Assembly: GCA_013177995.1 (NCBI GenBank)
Contig: JABLXN010000019.1
Coordinates: forward strand, 1 to 35,568
Source: Brevinematales bacterium
GTDB taxonomy: Bacteria > Spirochaetota > Brevinematia > Brevinematales > Thermospiraceae
Reading direction: 5' to 3'
DNA: 35,568 bases
Shown: positions 1 to 11,196 of the stretch, piece after piece
How positions within the stretch are numbered: position 1 is the first letter of the stretch
Layout: each line of letters opens with the position of its first letter
Position numbers and translations under genes: made by a program
The notes under the pieces: model-generated
The model's database searches: none
Told to the model about the DNA's origin: nothing
The model's input: the letters and a program-made list of their open reading frames with translations, nothing else

Positions 1-49
1 TCTCTCTTGCTGTAATGCTTTCAAACTCAACTTTCTTTAATAGGCATCA

Positions 50-128
50 TAACAGAAAGCTTTTGTGTTGTTTCCTCGTTCATAAGAAATGTGGAAATAG
101 TTATTCAGTTTCATATGTGGAACGACAG
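50..128 (+). repeat. Dispersed repeat family 2, copy A (upstream of dapB promoter)
   Basis: About 78 bp match, with a few substitutions and small indels, the reverse complement of 29815-29899 (copy B). The best-conserved parts are GAAATGTGGAAATAG near 87-101, TATTCAGTTTCATATG near 102-117 and the box TGTGGAACGACA at 116-127. A shorter related stretch lies at 30510-30566 (copy C). In all three places a sigma-70 type promoter follows, its -10 lying about 50-62 bp after the box. The rest of 1-206 holds no gene that I can see. The repeat could be a mobile remnant or a shared regulatory module. Confidence 0.7.
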
Positions 129-154
129 GGAAAAAGCATACTCCCTTCTTTTAC

Positions 155-183
155 TTGATTTATTTTGCTTTCTTGCCTATAAT
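155..183 (+). promoter_or_regulatory. Promoter of the dapB-guaB unit
   Basis: A -35 TTGATT at 155-160 and a perfect -10 TATAAT at 178-183 are separated by 17 bp. The transcript should start near 190, leaving a leader of about 20 nt before dapB with a GAGAGG ribosome site at 199-204. Confidence 0.75.
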
Positions 184-209
184 ATGCAAAAGGAAAAAGA
201 GAGGTTGTG

Positions 210-2511
<2,302 letters not shown>

Positions 2512-2545
2512 CGGTATACATGGGGGGCATGGTGCGGAGGATGGT

Positions 2546-3481
2546 ATGTCAACCTATTTTTTCACCTTAGACGAGTTACTAAAGGAAATCAGAAATGGCA
2601 AAAGTTATCTTCTGATTGAACCTATCTACGATAGCCGACTCAATACCCTCGTAGGAACCGAAAAGGTACTCACAGAAAAGGACATCTATCGTGTCCAGGA
2701 ACGCTGTCCAGAACTCAAAACCAAAAAGATCCAGGTAAAGGAAGCCTTTCTTCATTACATCGACGAGAATAAACGCATCCAGTGGGCTGCTTATGCCGTT
2801 TCTTTTCTCTCTACCAATCCTATCATCTCCGGTCTCCCCCACCAGAAAAAAGACTTCATCAGCAAGTACCTCAAAGCCACCATTATGGATGAGGACTACC
2901 TTGTCTGGAAACTCTCCCAGATGAAAAACTTCTCAAAAAAGCTCTTTGAACAATCTCTTCTCTTTAGTGGGGTAGCCCTTGCTCTCTATCATAGCCATTC
3001 GATTGCTTCTCTTCAGGGAATGGTCAATGCCGCCCAGGTACACAAGATCATCCAGGGGGCTCTCCTTCTGGATGTGGGACTTCTCAAGTACAATGTTCAG
3101 TTAGTCGATGCCAAAAGGGCTTCACTTTCTCCCGATCAGCAAAGGCTCATGGATGACCATGCCCATGATTCTGCCCAGCTCATCCTCTCGGAAAAAAACC
3201 GTCACCAGATTGAGGATGATGTGATTGAGGCCATTGCCAACCACGAAGAGTACATTGATGGCACCGGGAAACCTGCAAAAAAAACCGGCTCCGAACTCAG
3301 TGAACTCAGCCGCCTTCTTTCGGTTGTCAACTATTTCACGCTTCTTGTTCGAGGAGAACTCACCCTGACACCGAAAAGTTATAGAGAATATTTCATCAAG
3401 TGCAAAGCAGAAAAAATGCACTTCGACCATCGTTTTCAGGAACTCATTGAACCCACCTTCAAACACCTTTTGACCTTATGA
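2546..3481 (+). CDS. Degenerate HD-GYP-like domain protein
   Basis: A 311-residue protein without signal peptide or membrane segment. The C-terminal half follows the HD-GYP pattern but key residues have changed. ALLLDVGLLKYN stands where an HD-GYP domain has LHDIGK, so the HD histidine is lost. DDHAHDSAQLIL keeps the next histidine. NHEEYIDGTGKP replaces HHE..DGxGYP, so the first histidine and the tyrosine are lost. The N-terminal 110 residues resemble nothing I recognise. Loss of metal ligands suggests that it no longer hydrolyses cyclic di-GMP and may act as a binding or scaffold protein; that is inference. The ATG follows GGAGG by 5 nt, and the stop overlaps the next start (ATGA), so it is translationally coupled to the helicase gene. 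Confidence 0.7.
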   Translation: MSTYFFTLDELLKEIRNGKSYLLIEPIYDSRLNTLVGTEKVLTEKDIYRVQERCPELKTKKIQVKEAFLHYIDENKRIQWAAYAVSFLSTNPIISGLPHQKKDFISKYLKATIMDEDYLVWKLSQMKNFSKKLFEQSLLFSGVALALYHSHSIASLQGMVNAAQVHKIIQGALLLDVGLLKYNVQLVDAKRASLSPDQQRLMDDHAHDSAQLILSEKNRHQIEDDVIEAIANHEEYIDGTGKPAKKTGSELSELSRLLSVVNYFTLLVRGELTLTPKSYREYFIKCKAEKMHFDHRFQELIEPTFKHLLTL

Positions 3482-4884
3482 AAAAGGAGTGGCCTATTCA
3501 GAAGGAAAGAGAAGCCTTTCTCAAAACAAAGGGCATCAATCATCTCTACGAGTTTCAAGAGAAAGCTCTCGCTCACTGGGATGAAGGAAGGGATATGCTC
3601 ATTGCCGTTCCTACAGGAAGGGGAAAGTCTCTCTGCTACCAGCTTCCTCCCATAGGTTCCCCTGGTCTCACCATCGTCATCTCTCCTCTCATCGCTCTCA
3701 TGCAGGATCAGGTCCAGAAACTTCAACAGAGTCATATCAAAGCTGAGTATCTCTGCAGCCTGCAACCACAAGAAGAACAGTCTCGCATTCTATCCTCTCT
3801 CTCGCAGCTCTCCTTTCTGTATATCACGCCCGAGAGGACTCGTTCCACTGCCTTTTTGGTGGCCCTTCAGGACATTTCTCTCCAGGCGATTGTCATTGAT
3901 GAGGCTCATTGTGTCTCCCTCTGGGGAAAAACCTTTCGCCCCTCGTATCGCCAGCTGAAATCCTTTCTCAAGAGATACCCTCATGCCCTTCGAATGGCTC
4001 TCAGCGCCACTATCACCCCTGTGGTCAAAAAGGATATCATCTTCTATCTCGGGCTTCGTTCTCCTGTGATCATCGAAGAACCTCCCCTGCGAAAAGACAT
4101 CTCTCTCCACCTCCAGGCGAAAGAGAATCTCTTCCCCATGGTAAAAAACATTCTTTCCACAAGCCCCTGTGGTATTGTGTATGTCCAATCTCGCTATACC
4201 TGCGAAGCGCTGTATTTTCTTCTGTCGCCGCATTTCTCCGTAGATAGGTATCATGCTGGCCTTGAAAAGACAAGGCGAGAACAGGCTCAAAAGCGTTTTC
4301 TCTCAGGAGAAGTTTCCTGGATGATTGCCACTTCCGCTTTCGGGATGGGGATTGACAAACCCGATATCAGAACCATTGTCCACCTCCAGCCTCCTCCTTC
4401 CATTGAGGACTACCTCCAGCAGATTGGCCGTGCAGGAAGAGATGGCAAGGGAGCCCATGCCTATCTTCTGTTTTCTCCTTCTCGTTTGGGAGAGGTAAAC
4501 AAACGACACCAGATGTCTTTCTCGCTGGTTCTTTTCTCCTTGCTCAAAGGACGTTTTGAGAGAGTGATCCGCCTGATGTATGAAAATCGCCTCTGGCAGG
4601 CTATGCGAAACTGGATAGGTGAGGGACTCTCTCTTTCGTTTTTAGAAGCGTATTTTGCCGGCAAAAAGAATAATCCTTTCTCGTATGGTCTCCCTTTTTC
4701 GACCTTTGTCTCCCTCCTGCAGGGAACAAACAACTGGCTTTTTCTCCCCCTCTATGGCAAAAAACGAGGTACATCTCAGGCCACCTTTACCCGCTGGCTC
4801 TGGTATAACCTCACCACCCATCGTCTCAGGATTCGCTTCGCTCACCACTTCCTATGGATGTATCCTGGAGGAAAGTATGAGTGA
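3478..4884 (+). CDS. RecQ-family ATP-dependent DNA helicase, short form
   Basis: Superfamily 2 helicase of 468 residues. Seen in order: motif I VPTGRGKSLCYQLP (about 39-52), motif II DEAHC (141-145), motif III ALSATIT, motif IV region GIVYVQSR, motif V ATSAFGMGIDKPDIR and motif VI QQIGRAGRDG. These mark the RecQ family, which unwinds DNA 3' to 5' in recombination and fork repair. The usual RQC domain with its four zinc-binding cysteines and the HRDC domain are absent. About 130 residues of unfamiliar C-terminal sequence follow motif VI. It is therefore RecQ-like, but not a full RecQ. The start overlaps the previous stop by 4 nt, and its own end overlaps the next gene by 8 nt. Confidence 0.88.
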   Translation: MKKEWPIQKEREAFLKTKGINHLYEFQEKALAHWDEGRDMLIAVPTGRGKSLCYQLPPIGSPGLTIVISPLIALMQDQVQKLQQSHIKAEYLCSLQPQEEQSRILSSLSQLSFLYITPERTRSTAFLVALQDISLQAIVIDEAHCVSLWGKTFRPSYRQLKSFLKRYPHALRMALSATITPVVKKDIIFYLGLRSPVIIEEPPLRKDISLHLQAKENLFPMVKNILSTSPCGIVYVQSRYTCEALYFLLSPHFSVDRYHAGLEKTRREQAQKRFLSGEVSWMIATSAFGMGIDKPDIRTIVHLQPPPSIEDYLQQIGRAGRDGKGAHAYLLFSPSRLGEVNKRHQMSFSLVLFSLLKGRFERVIRLMYENRLWQAMRNWIGEGLSLSFLEAYFAGKKNNPFSYGLPFSTFVSLLQGTNNWLFLPLYGKKRGTSQATFTRWLWYNLTTHRLRIRFAHHFLWMYPGGKYE

Positions 4885-5365
4885 TAATCTCTTTGAGACC
4901 CCTTTCTCCTTCTGGATATGGGCTATTGTGTATGATATCTTAGCCGGACTTCTTTTCTGGTTACCAAGGACTCTCCGTCAACAGATAGTGAAACCTCTCC
5001 GCCATGTCTTAGAAGAGGCTATCATTCTTGCCTATCTCACAGATGGAAGCGATATAGGATTTTTTGAGAGCTTTATTCTTGGGGCAGACAGAACAAGAGA
5101 AATGGTAGATGATGTGTACAAGATCCTCCAGGTTCATCAGCGTGCCAATCTCAAAGAAAGGCTCTGTACTCATCTCCCGGACAACCGCCTCCACGAAGAG
5201 AGTCAGGACATCCTCTGCGGTTTTGTTCAGGACAAAAAGCGCCATGTGGTGGACATTCTGAGAAACAGGGGGCAGATTATTCCCTATCTTCACAAGCGGT
5301 TAGCCGTGAGACGCCCCGTTCTTCATGCCCTTTTGTGGTTTGGATATTCGATCTTAGGACGATAG
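4877..5365 (+). CDS. Conserved-looking small protein of unknown function
   Basis: A 162-residue protein that I do not recognise. The ATG at 4877 sits behind GGAGGAAAG and overlaps the end of the helicase gene by 8 nt. Residues about 10-30 (FWIWAIVYDILAGLLFWLP) are hydrophobic enough for one membrane segment or a strongly amphipathic helix. The remainder is helical and charged, with clusters such as RANLKERL and QDKKRHVVDILRNRG. There is no lipobox, and no catalytic motif is evident. The next gene begins immediately after its TAG, so it belongs to the same operon. An open frame upstream (from 4655) lies within the helicase gene and is not used. Confidence 0.7.
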   Translation: MSDNLFETPFSFWIWAIVYDILAGLLFWLPRTLRQQIVKPLRHVLEEAIILAYLTDGSDIGFFESFILGADRTREMVDDVYKILQVHQRANLKERLCTHLPDNRLHEESQDILCGFVQDKKRHVVDILRNRGQIIPYLHKRLAVRRPVLHALLWFGYSILGR

Positions 5366-7243
5366 ATGAAAACACTGGAATTATTAGCCCCCGCCAAAGA
5401 CCTCGAGACCGCCAAAGCTGCCATAAGGGCTGGTGCTGATGCTATTTATATGGGGGGACCAGCCTATAGTGCCAGATCTCAAGCCCACAACCCCATCGAA
5501 GACATCACCGCCGCCATTGAATACGCGCACACCTTTTCGGCTCGTGTGTATGTTACCCTCAATACCCTTCTCTTTGATGAGGAATTGCCCATTGTGGAGA
5601 AAATGATTCATGAACTCTATCAGAGAGGAATAGATGCCCTGATCATCCAGGACATGGGGATTCTCTCCCTTGATCTTCCTCCTCTCCCTCTCTTTGCCAG
5701 TACCCAGTGTCATATTACTACCCCGGAAAAAGCCCGTTTTCTCGAAAATTTAGGCTTTCAAAGGCTTATCTTAGAACGCGCTCTCTCCCTCCCAGAAATA
5801 AAGTCCATTCGAGAGGCAACTTCCATTGAATTAGAGGCATTTGTTCATGGGGCCATCTGTATCAGTTATAGTGGGCAATGTTATCTGAGTTACGCATTGG
5901 GGGGACGAAGTGGCAATAGAGGAGAGTGTGCCCAGCCATGCCGTCTCTCTTATCAACTCTTAGATAGATACCACAACCCTATAGGCCGTCCTAAATACTG
6001 GCTCTCCCCAAAAGACCTCTGTCTTATCAATGACCTCGAAAACCTCATAGAAGCTGGTGTTACTTCTTTCAAAATCGAAGGAAGACTCAAAGACAGTACC
6101 TACGTCACCAACGTTGTTTCCGCCTACAGGGAAGCCCTTGATGAGATTATCACCAAAAACGGCTACACAAAGGCCTCTTTGGGCAGTATTTCTCGCTCGT
6201 TTGTTCCAAACCTCTCCAAATCTTTCAACCGTGGCATGACCTCTTACTGGCTTCACGGAAGAGAAAAGAAAACTGGAAGTGTCCTCTCCCTTTACACCCA
6301 GAAATCCATCGGAGAATTCATCGGCATTGTCACCTTTGCCAACCATCAATTCTTTCTTTTAGATAGAGAACATCACCTCGCCGCCGGTGACGGCATCTGT
6401 TACTTTGACAAAAATAAACATCTCCAGGGAACCCGCATCAATACCGTAAAAGACGGCAAGATCTTCCCTGATGTAGGGGCTTTTATCCGAAAGGGATATC
6501 CCATATACCGCAATCACGATGAAAACTTCTCTCACCTTCTCCATACTCATCCCCCTGAGAGAACTATACCCCTCTCCATCACCGTCGAAGAAACACCAGA
6601 AGGTCTCCGTCTCTTAGCCACAGATCCAGCAGGCATCACCGCTTGCCTTGAGATCACCACAGCAAAAACCCTGGCTGAAAACCCGGAGTTAGCCACGGAG
6701 AGCCTCACAAGACAGCTCACACGACTTGGCAATACCCCCTATAGGGCTTCTTCTATTGAAATCCAATGGCAAAAACCGCTCTTTTTCCCTGTGGCTCAGA
6801 TCAATCAGTGGAGAAGAGATCTGATAGACAAACTCCACGCTACACGACTCTCCCACTACCAGCGTCGTCTCTCTCCCCATCACCTTCCAGAAAAACTCTC
6901 TCAAGCCTTTTCTCCCCCTTTTGTTGACTACCGGCTCAACGTCCTGAACGCCAAAGCCTTTTCTCTTTATACCTCCTATAGTATTCAGCCCTCAGAAAGA
7001 GGGGCAGAAAGCGGACTTGATTTGACAGGCAAAGTGGTCATGACAACAAAAACCTGCTTACGGCTTGAGCTTGGCCTCTGTGAACAATTTTCCCCTTATC
7101 ACGACGATCCCCCAGAAATCCCCCCTCACACAAAACCCCTTGAACCCCTCTATCTCAGTACCTCACAGACCCTTCTCCGACTTGAATTTGACTGTAAGGC
7201 ATGCGAAATGCGAGTCATCCTGATCTCTCACAAAAAACGATAA
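5366..7243 (+). CDS. rlhA: U32-family protein, RlhA-like 23S rRNA hydroxylase
   Basis: A 625-residue U32-family protein that closely follows E. coli RlhA (YdcP) from its first residues: LELLAPAKDLETAKAAIRAG, then VTLNTLLFDEELP, LIIQDMGILSLDLPP and FKIEGRLKD. The U32 signature FVHGAICISYSGQCYLS lies near residues 165-181, followed by GRSGNRGECAQPC. The clustered cysteines (CISYSGQC...GECAQPC) are those associated with an iron-sulfur cluster in the family. RlhA hydroxylates C2501 of 23S rRNA using prephenate-derived chemistry. Length is close to the E. coli protein (about 650). The ATG follows the preceding stop directly, with AGGA 7 nt upstream. The last 16 nt overlap the convergent batD-like gene. 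Another U32 activity cannot be excluded from sequence alone. Confidence 0.82.
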   Translation: MKTLELLAPAKDLETAKAAIRAGADAIYMGGPAYSARSQAHNPIEDITAAIEYAHTFSARVYVTLNTLLFDEELPIVEKMIHELYQRGIDALIIQDMGILSLDLPPLPLFASTQCHITTPEKARFLENLGFQRLILERALSLPEIKSIREATSIELEAFVHGAICISYSGQCYLSYALGGRSGNRGECAQPCRLSYQLLDRYHNPIGRPKYWLSPKDLCLINDLENLIEAGVTSFKIEGRLKDSTYVTNVVSAYREALDEIITKNGYTKASLGSISRSFVPNLSKSFNRGMTSYWLHGREKKTGSVLSLYTQKSIGEFIGIVTFANHQFFLLDREHHLAAGDGICYFDKNKHLQGTRINTVKDGKIFPDVGAFIRKGYPIYRNHDENFSHLLHTHPPERTIPLSITVEETPEGLRLLATDPAGITACLEITTAKTLAENPELATESLTRQLTRLGNTPYRASSIEIQWQKPLFFPVAQINQWRRDLIDKLHATRLSHYQRRLSPHHLPEKLSQAFSPPFVDYRLNVLNAKAFSLYTSYSIQPSERGAESGLDLTGKVVMTTKTCLRLELGLCEQFSPYHDDPPEIPPHTKPLEPLYLSTSQTLLRLEFDCKACEMRVILISHKKR

Positions 7244-8850
7244 TGCTCTTTCAAAAGCCTCATGGTCTTCTGATACACCTCATCAAGAGACGATGAGGAT
7301 GTTATAGGAGCATACGCCATCGCTTCCAATGTGTGAAAAATCGTTTCCAACTCTTTTCCCTCCTCTTCTGTGAAACCCTTTTTCCGAAGAAGCTCAAGAA
7401 GTGTCTTTCTATCCACATGACGGGGAAGTTTTTCCCTATCAAGGAGAAAAGAGAAAAGAGCCCGATAGAGTTCCTGAGCAAAGCGCTTTCCATTTCCCTG
7501 CTTAAGCGCTTCAGAAGCAAGGGAAAAATAACTCTCCATCTGAGTAAGAGATCGAACATAGCCGGCATACACCCTATCCTCTCCTAATCTCTTCTCATGC
7601 TGGTGCCAGAGCACAAAGATCCACGGAGAAACCACTATAACCACGACCATCAGCCAGAAAAACCAGGAAAGGCCTATATACCCTATGTTCCGTGTGGATT
7701 TCAGCACCAAGGGAGAAAAACTCTCTTGAGGCTGGATCCCAGCAACTACCTGAACCCGCTTCCCCGGAAGCACAAGACGCCTTTTCTGTCCCCCCTCATC
7801 CAAGTAAGACAACTCACGAGAAGGAATCTCATACACCCCTTCTTTCAAAAAGGTGATCTGATACGAAAGTGTCTGTATAAATTCAGGTCCCCTCTTCCAG
7901 TTTGTAAGTCCATGAGAAACCTTGACAGGGGCAAAAGAAACATTGGAAAGAGACATCCCATGAAAAATATCAGAAAACATGTTGAGATTCCCGTTTCCTC
8001 GCAAGACCACACGATACTCCACACTCGTCCCCTGGGTCACCACAGAAGGAAAGGAGAAAATCTCTGCCTCCAATCTCCCTCGATACAGGAAAACAGGCAT
8101 CCGCCTGATATCAAGGGCAATATTTTCGGTAGGCACACTTATCTGGCCCACAGGAGACACCGCAATAAGCTGTGGGGGAGCAATGGCAAGAAGTCCCGGT
8201 TCCACTCCAAAGAGCACCCACCGATGAATCGCCTTCGCCCAGTACCCACCCCTTTTTTCCACCCCCGAAGAAAGAAATGACTTTCCATCGTAGAGAAGAC
8301 AGTTGTCCGCTACAATGCCTCTCACTTCCTGCAGGGGGTAAAAAAGAGCCTCCTTCTGATCGGACATGAGATATCCCGTGAGAATGACTGTCTCATTCTG
8401 AAAGGCTGCCACCTTGTCAGGCACGAGTTCGTACCAGATTCTTGGCAGGACGTATTCCATCTGTCTCTGAGCAGGAGCCGACGTTCTTTTTTTCTTCACT
8501 ACCATGAGAACCATCGGTTCTGTGCGATACACCTGATTTTTCTTATCCCGAATCTCAAACGAAGGAATAGTAAACTTTCCTTCCCGGGAAGGAAGAATGG
8601 CATAACTATACTGAAAACTTTTGCTTGCGGTCATTTTGCCATTGATCACCTGAAGAGAAGAAAATTGCGATACTCCCTGATACTGAAACGTAAGTCCATC
8701 CACCCTGGGAAGAACCGGCTCTTCTATCGCTTCTGTATGAGATATAACAAGTGTAGCCACCTCCTCAAGCCCAATCTCGTGTGGTTCAAGCGATACCTCA
8801 AAAGCCCATCCAGAAACCACAAAAACCATCAGCCAGAAGAGTCGTCGCAC
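7228..8850 (-). CDS. BatD-like exported membrane protein
   Basis: A 540-residue protein with an N-terminal signal peptide (MRRLFWLMVFVVSGWAFEV), a long extracytoplasmic beta-rich region up to about residue 390, and one strong membrane helix (LSWFFWLMVVVIVVSPWIFV, about 398-417). A charged cytoplasmic tail of about 120 residues follows. This is the architecture of BatD, a member of the Bat (aerotolerance) group often encoded with MoxR ATPases and VWA proteins. No BatA, BatB or MoxR gene is near. Instead it is the last gene of the 2-oxoacid oxidoreductase operon. The start is GTG with AAGGAG 7 nt upstream; that ribosome site overlaps the stop of the gamma-subunit gene. The biochemical role of BatD is not established. 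Confidence 0.72.
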   Translation of the reverse strand: MRRLFWLMVFVVSGWAFEVSLEPHEIGLEEVATLVISHTEAIEEPVLPRVDGLTFQYQGVSQFSSLQVINGKMTASKSFQYSYAILPSREGKFTIPSFEIRDKKNQVYRTEPMVLMVVKKKRTSAPAQRQMEYVLPRIWYELVPDKVAAFQNETVILTGYLMSDQKEALFYPLQEVRGIVADNCLLYDGKSFLSSGVEKRGGYWAKAIHRWVLFGVEPGLLAIAPPQLIAVSPVGQISVPTENIALDIRRMPVFLYRGRLEAEIFSFPSVVTQGTSVEYRVVLRGNGNLNMFSDIFHGMSLSNVSFAPVKVSHGLTNWKRGPEFIQTLSYQITFLKEGVYEIPSRELSYLDEGGQKRRLVLPGKRVQVVAGIQPQESFSPLVLKSTRNIGYIGLSWFFWLMVVVIVVSPWIFVLWHQHEKRLGEDRVYAGYVRSLTQMESYFSLASEALKQGNGKRFAQELYRALFSFLLDREKLPRHVDRKTLLELLRKKGFTEEEGKELETIFHTLEAMAYAPITSSSSLDEVYQKTMRLLKEHYRFL

Positions 8851-8860
8851 CCTTTTCTCC

Positions 8861-9391
8861 TTACAATAGCGTATATCCTCTCTCCAAGGCTTTGATATTG
8901 AGATCCACTACCTTTTGCCCTTTGGAAATAAACTTGTGTGTCAGAGCCTCCACAAGCCATTCCTTTTTGAGCCAGCCTTTGTGAAGGGCAGCGTAGGTAC
9001 CAAGAACCACGGTATTCAGCACCCTGATATTGCCTATCTCCTTCAAGGTCACTTCTTCAAAAGGAAGAGCCACAACCTCTGCAGCCACATCTATCACCTT
9101 GACCCCTTTATCGGCAAGGATAGTCCCCCCTCCTCGAACAAGAGAAGCAAACTTCTCAAAGGCCTGCTGACTGAGAGCAATAAGCGTATCGGCAACAGAA
9201 ATCACCGGAGAATAAATCTCCTGATCGGCGATCACCACATGACAGTTGGCTGCCCCTCCCCTCATTTCTGCCCCATAGGAAGGATAGTAAGTTACCTCAA
9301 GTCCAGCATGCATCGCCGCTTCCGCAAGCAAAAACCCCGCAGAAAGCACCCCTTGTCCCCCAAAACCAGAAATAATCACCTGTTCTTTCAT
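8861..9391 (-). CDS. 2-oxoacid:ferredoxin oxidoreductase, gamma subunit
   Basis: A 176-residue protein beginning IISGFGGQGVLSAGFLLAEA, the glycine-rich start of the gamma (POR/KOR C-type) domain. YYPSYGAEMRGGAANCHV and IALSQQAFEKF are further family landmarks. It is one of four separately encoded subunits of a CoA-acylating, thiamine-dependent enzyme that turns a 2-oxoacid into acyl-CoA, CO2 and reduced ferredoxin. Its ATG overlaps the beta-subunit stop by 4 nt (ATGA), so the two are translationally coupled. Length is normal for the family. Confidence 0.92.
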   Translation of the reverse strand: MKEQVIISGFGGQGVLSAGFLLAEAAMHAGLEVTYYPSYGAEMRGGAANCHVVIADQEIYSPVISVADTLIALSQQAFEKFASLVRGGGTILADKGVKVIDVAAEVVALPFEEVTLKEIGNIRVLNTVVLGTYAALHKGWLKKEWLVEALTHKFISKGQKVVDLNIKALERGYTLL

Positions 9392-10137
9392 AATGTCCTC
9401 TCATCTTTGAATGTTCCAAGGGGAAAAGTCTCCACCATCTTCTCAAGAATAAAGGTATTGGCCTCACGCGGTGACATCTCCCAGTTGGTATTACAGTTGG
9501 AAAGAATCTCTACAAAGGTGTATCCTTCTCCTTTCATCTGAAGTTCAAAGGCCTTTTTGATAGCCATTTTGGTCTGGACAACACCCTTGAAATCTGCCAC
9601 AGTAGTACGAACAGAATAACGAACAGCCGGAAATGCGGCCAACATCTCCGCCATCCGAATAGGAAAACCCATAGTAGAAGGATCTCGTCCGTTTGGTGTG
9701 GTTGGAGTTTTCTGACCAACAAGCGTTGTGGGAGCCATCTGTCCACCTGTCATCCCGTAGTTCGCATTGTTGACAAAAATCACGGTGATATTCTCCCCTC
9801 TATTGGCCGCATGAATCGTTTCTCCCATGCCAATAGAAGCAAGATCTCCATCTCCCTGGTAACTGATCACAAGCCTATCAGGCCATACCCGTTTGATGCC
9901 CGTTGCCACTGCGGCTGCACGTCCATGAGCCGCTTCACTCACATCAAAATCCCAGTAGTCATACGCAAGCACCGCACAACCAACCGGGGCAACCCCTATA
10001 GCCTTGTCCCGAAGTCCAAGCTCATCAATAGCCTCACAGATCACACGATGAATTACCCCATGCCCACATCCAGGACAATAATGCATGGGTACATCTTTCA
10101 TGCTTTTTGGTTTATCAAAGATTACTTTGGTTGCCAT
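9388..10137 (-). CDS. 2-oxoacid:ferredoxin oxidoreductase, beta subunit (thiamine diphosphate binding)
   Basis: A 249-residue subunit that binds thiamine diphosphate. HYCPGCGHGVIHRV near the N-terminus is the family hallmark. The cofactor motif is visible as YQGDGDLASIGMGETIHAANRGENITVIFVNN: GDGD with the downstream NN pair that holds magnesium. TGGQMAPTT then follows. EILSNCNTNWEMSPREA near the C-terminus matches KOR/VOR-type beta subunits. The gene overlaps the alpha-subunit gene by 16 nt and the gamma-subunit gene by 4 nt. The substrate (2-oxoglutarate or branched-chain 2-oxoacid) cannot be fixed from these motifs. Confidence 0.93.
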   Translation of the reverse strand: MATKVIFDKPKSMKDVPMHYCPGCGHGVIHRVICEAIDELGLRDKAIGVAPVGCAVLAYDYWDFDVSEAAHGRAAAVATGIKRVWPDRLVISYQGDGDLASIGMGETIHAANRGENITVIFVNNANYGMTGGQMAPTTLVGQKTPTTPNGRDPSTMGFPIRMAEMLAAFPAVRYSVRTTVADFKGVVQTKMAIKKAFELQMKGEGYTFVEILSNCNTNWEMSPREANTFILEKMVETFPLGTFKDERTL

Positions 10138-11195
10138 GGTTGAAGTCCTCCCCTGATCATTGATACTACCCCCTCATAAATCTTGGCGTCAGTAAACATT
10201 CTACCACCTAATTCACCACGAAAATAAATAGGAACGGTGTCTCCTACCGCCAGTGCCACATCCTCTACCATCTGTCCAGCACTCATTTCACAGACAAAAA
10301 CCCCCTTGACCTGTGCCGAAAGCGTCTGAAGTATCCGATAGGGAAATGGCCAAAGTGTAATCGGTCGGATAAGTCCCACCCGAAGTCCCTGTTGACGGGC
10401 CATACGAACCGCCCCCTTGGCCATACGACCAGTACTTCCATAGGCGACAATGAGATAGTCTGCATCCGCCGTCAAGAATTCCTCGTAGCGGACCTCCTGC
10501 AGACGAATGGCATCATAGGTAGCCTGAAGCAGGTCGTTATTTCTTGGCACTCCCTCATCATCCAACCAGAGAGAACGTACCACATTGGGCTCTCTTCCTG
10601 CGGCACCCGTCAGGGCCCAGGGTTTCTCCACCTGCGGTGTCACAAAATCCCTCACCTCTACCGGCTCTACCATCTGTCCTACAATCCCATCTGCCAAGAT
10701 AAGTGCCGGAACCCTATAACGATCAGAAAACTCAAAAGCAAGCATGGTGAGATCCATCATCTCCTGAGCTGAAGCCGGCGCCAAAACAAAAACATGGTAA
10801 TCCCCATGTCCTCCCCCCTTTGTTGCCTGAAAATAATCAGCCTGAGAGGCCGCAATATTCCCAAGACCAGGACCTCCTCTCTGAACATTGGCAAGCACAC
10901 AGGGAAGCCTTGCTCCGGCTAAATACGAAACACCCTCCTGCATGAGACTATAGCCGGGAGAAGAGGTGGTGGTCATCACACGTGCCCCCGCAGCCGCGGC
11001 CCCATACACCATATTGATCGAAGCCGTCTCACTTTCCGCCTGTACAAACACTCCACCAACCTCCGGCATTCGCTTAGCAAAATATGCCGGCACCTCATTC
11101 TGGGGGGTTATGGGATACCCGAAATAGTATCGACATCCTGCTCTGATAGCCCCTTCAGCCATGGCTTCATTGCCCTTCATAAGAAGCTTTGTCAT
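10122..11195 (-). CDS. vorB: 2-oxoacid:ferredoxin oxidoreductase, alpha subunit (VorB-like)
   Basis: A 357-residue alpha subunit. MTKLLMKGNEAMAEGAIRAG at the start, GYPITPQNEVP, FVQAESETASINMVYGAAAAG, TTSSPGYSLMQEG and QATKGGGHGDY closely follow proteins annotated as 3-methyl-2-oxobutanoate dehydrogenase subunit VorB. The related 2-oxoglutarate enzyme uses the same fold, so the symbol is tentative. The chosen ATG (11195) has GGAGG 6 nt upstream and starts one base after the delta-subunit stop. A longer frame reaching 11246 would run through the delta gene and is rejected. The order delta-alpha-beta-gamma is usual for the four-subunit form. Confidence 0.9.
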   Translation of the reverse strand: MTKLLMKGNEAMAEGAIRAGCRYYFGYPITPQNEVPAYFAKRMPEVGGVFVQAESETASINMVYGAAAAGARVMTTTSSPGYSLMQEGVSYLAGARLPCVLANVQRGGPGLGNIAASQADYFQATKGGGHGDYHVFVLAPASAQEMMDLTMLAFEFSDRYRVPALILADGIVGQMVEPVEVRDFVTPQVEKPWALTGAAGREPNVVRSLWLDDEGVPRNNDLLQATYDAIRLQEVRYEEFLTADADYLIVAYGSTGRMAKGAVRMARQQGLRVGLIRPITLWPFPYRILQTLSAQVKGVFVCEMSAGQMVEDVALAVGDTVPIYFRGELGGRMFTDAKIYEGVVSMIRGGLQPWQPK

Positions 11196-11196
11196 C

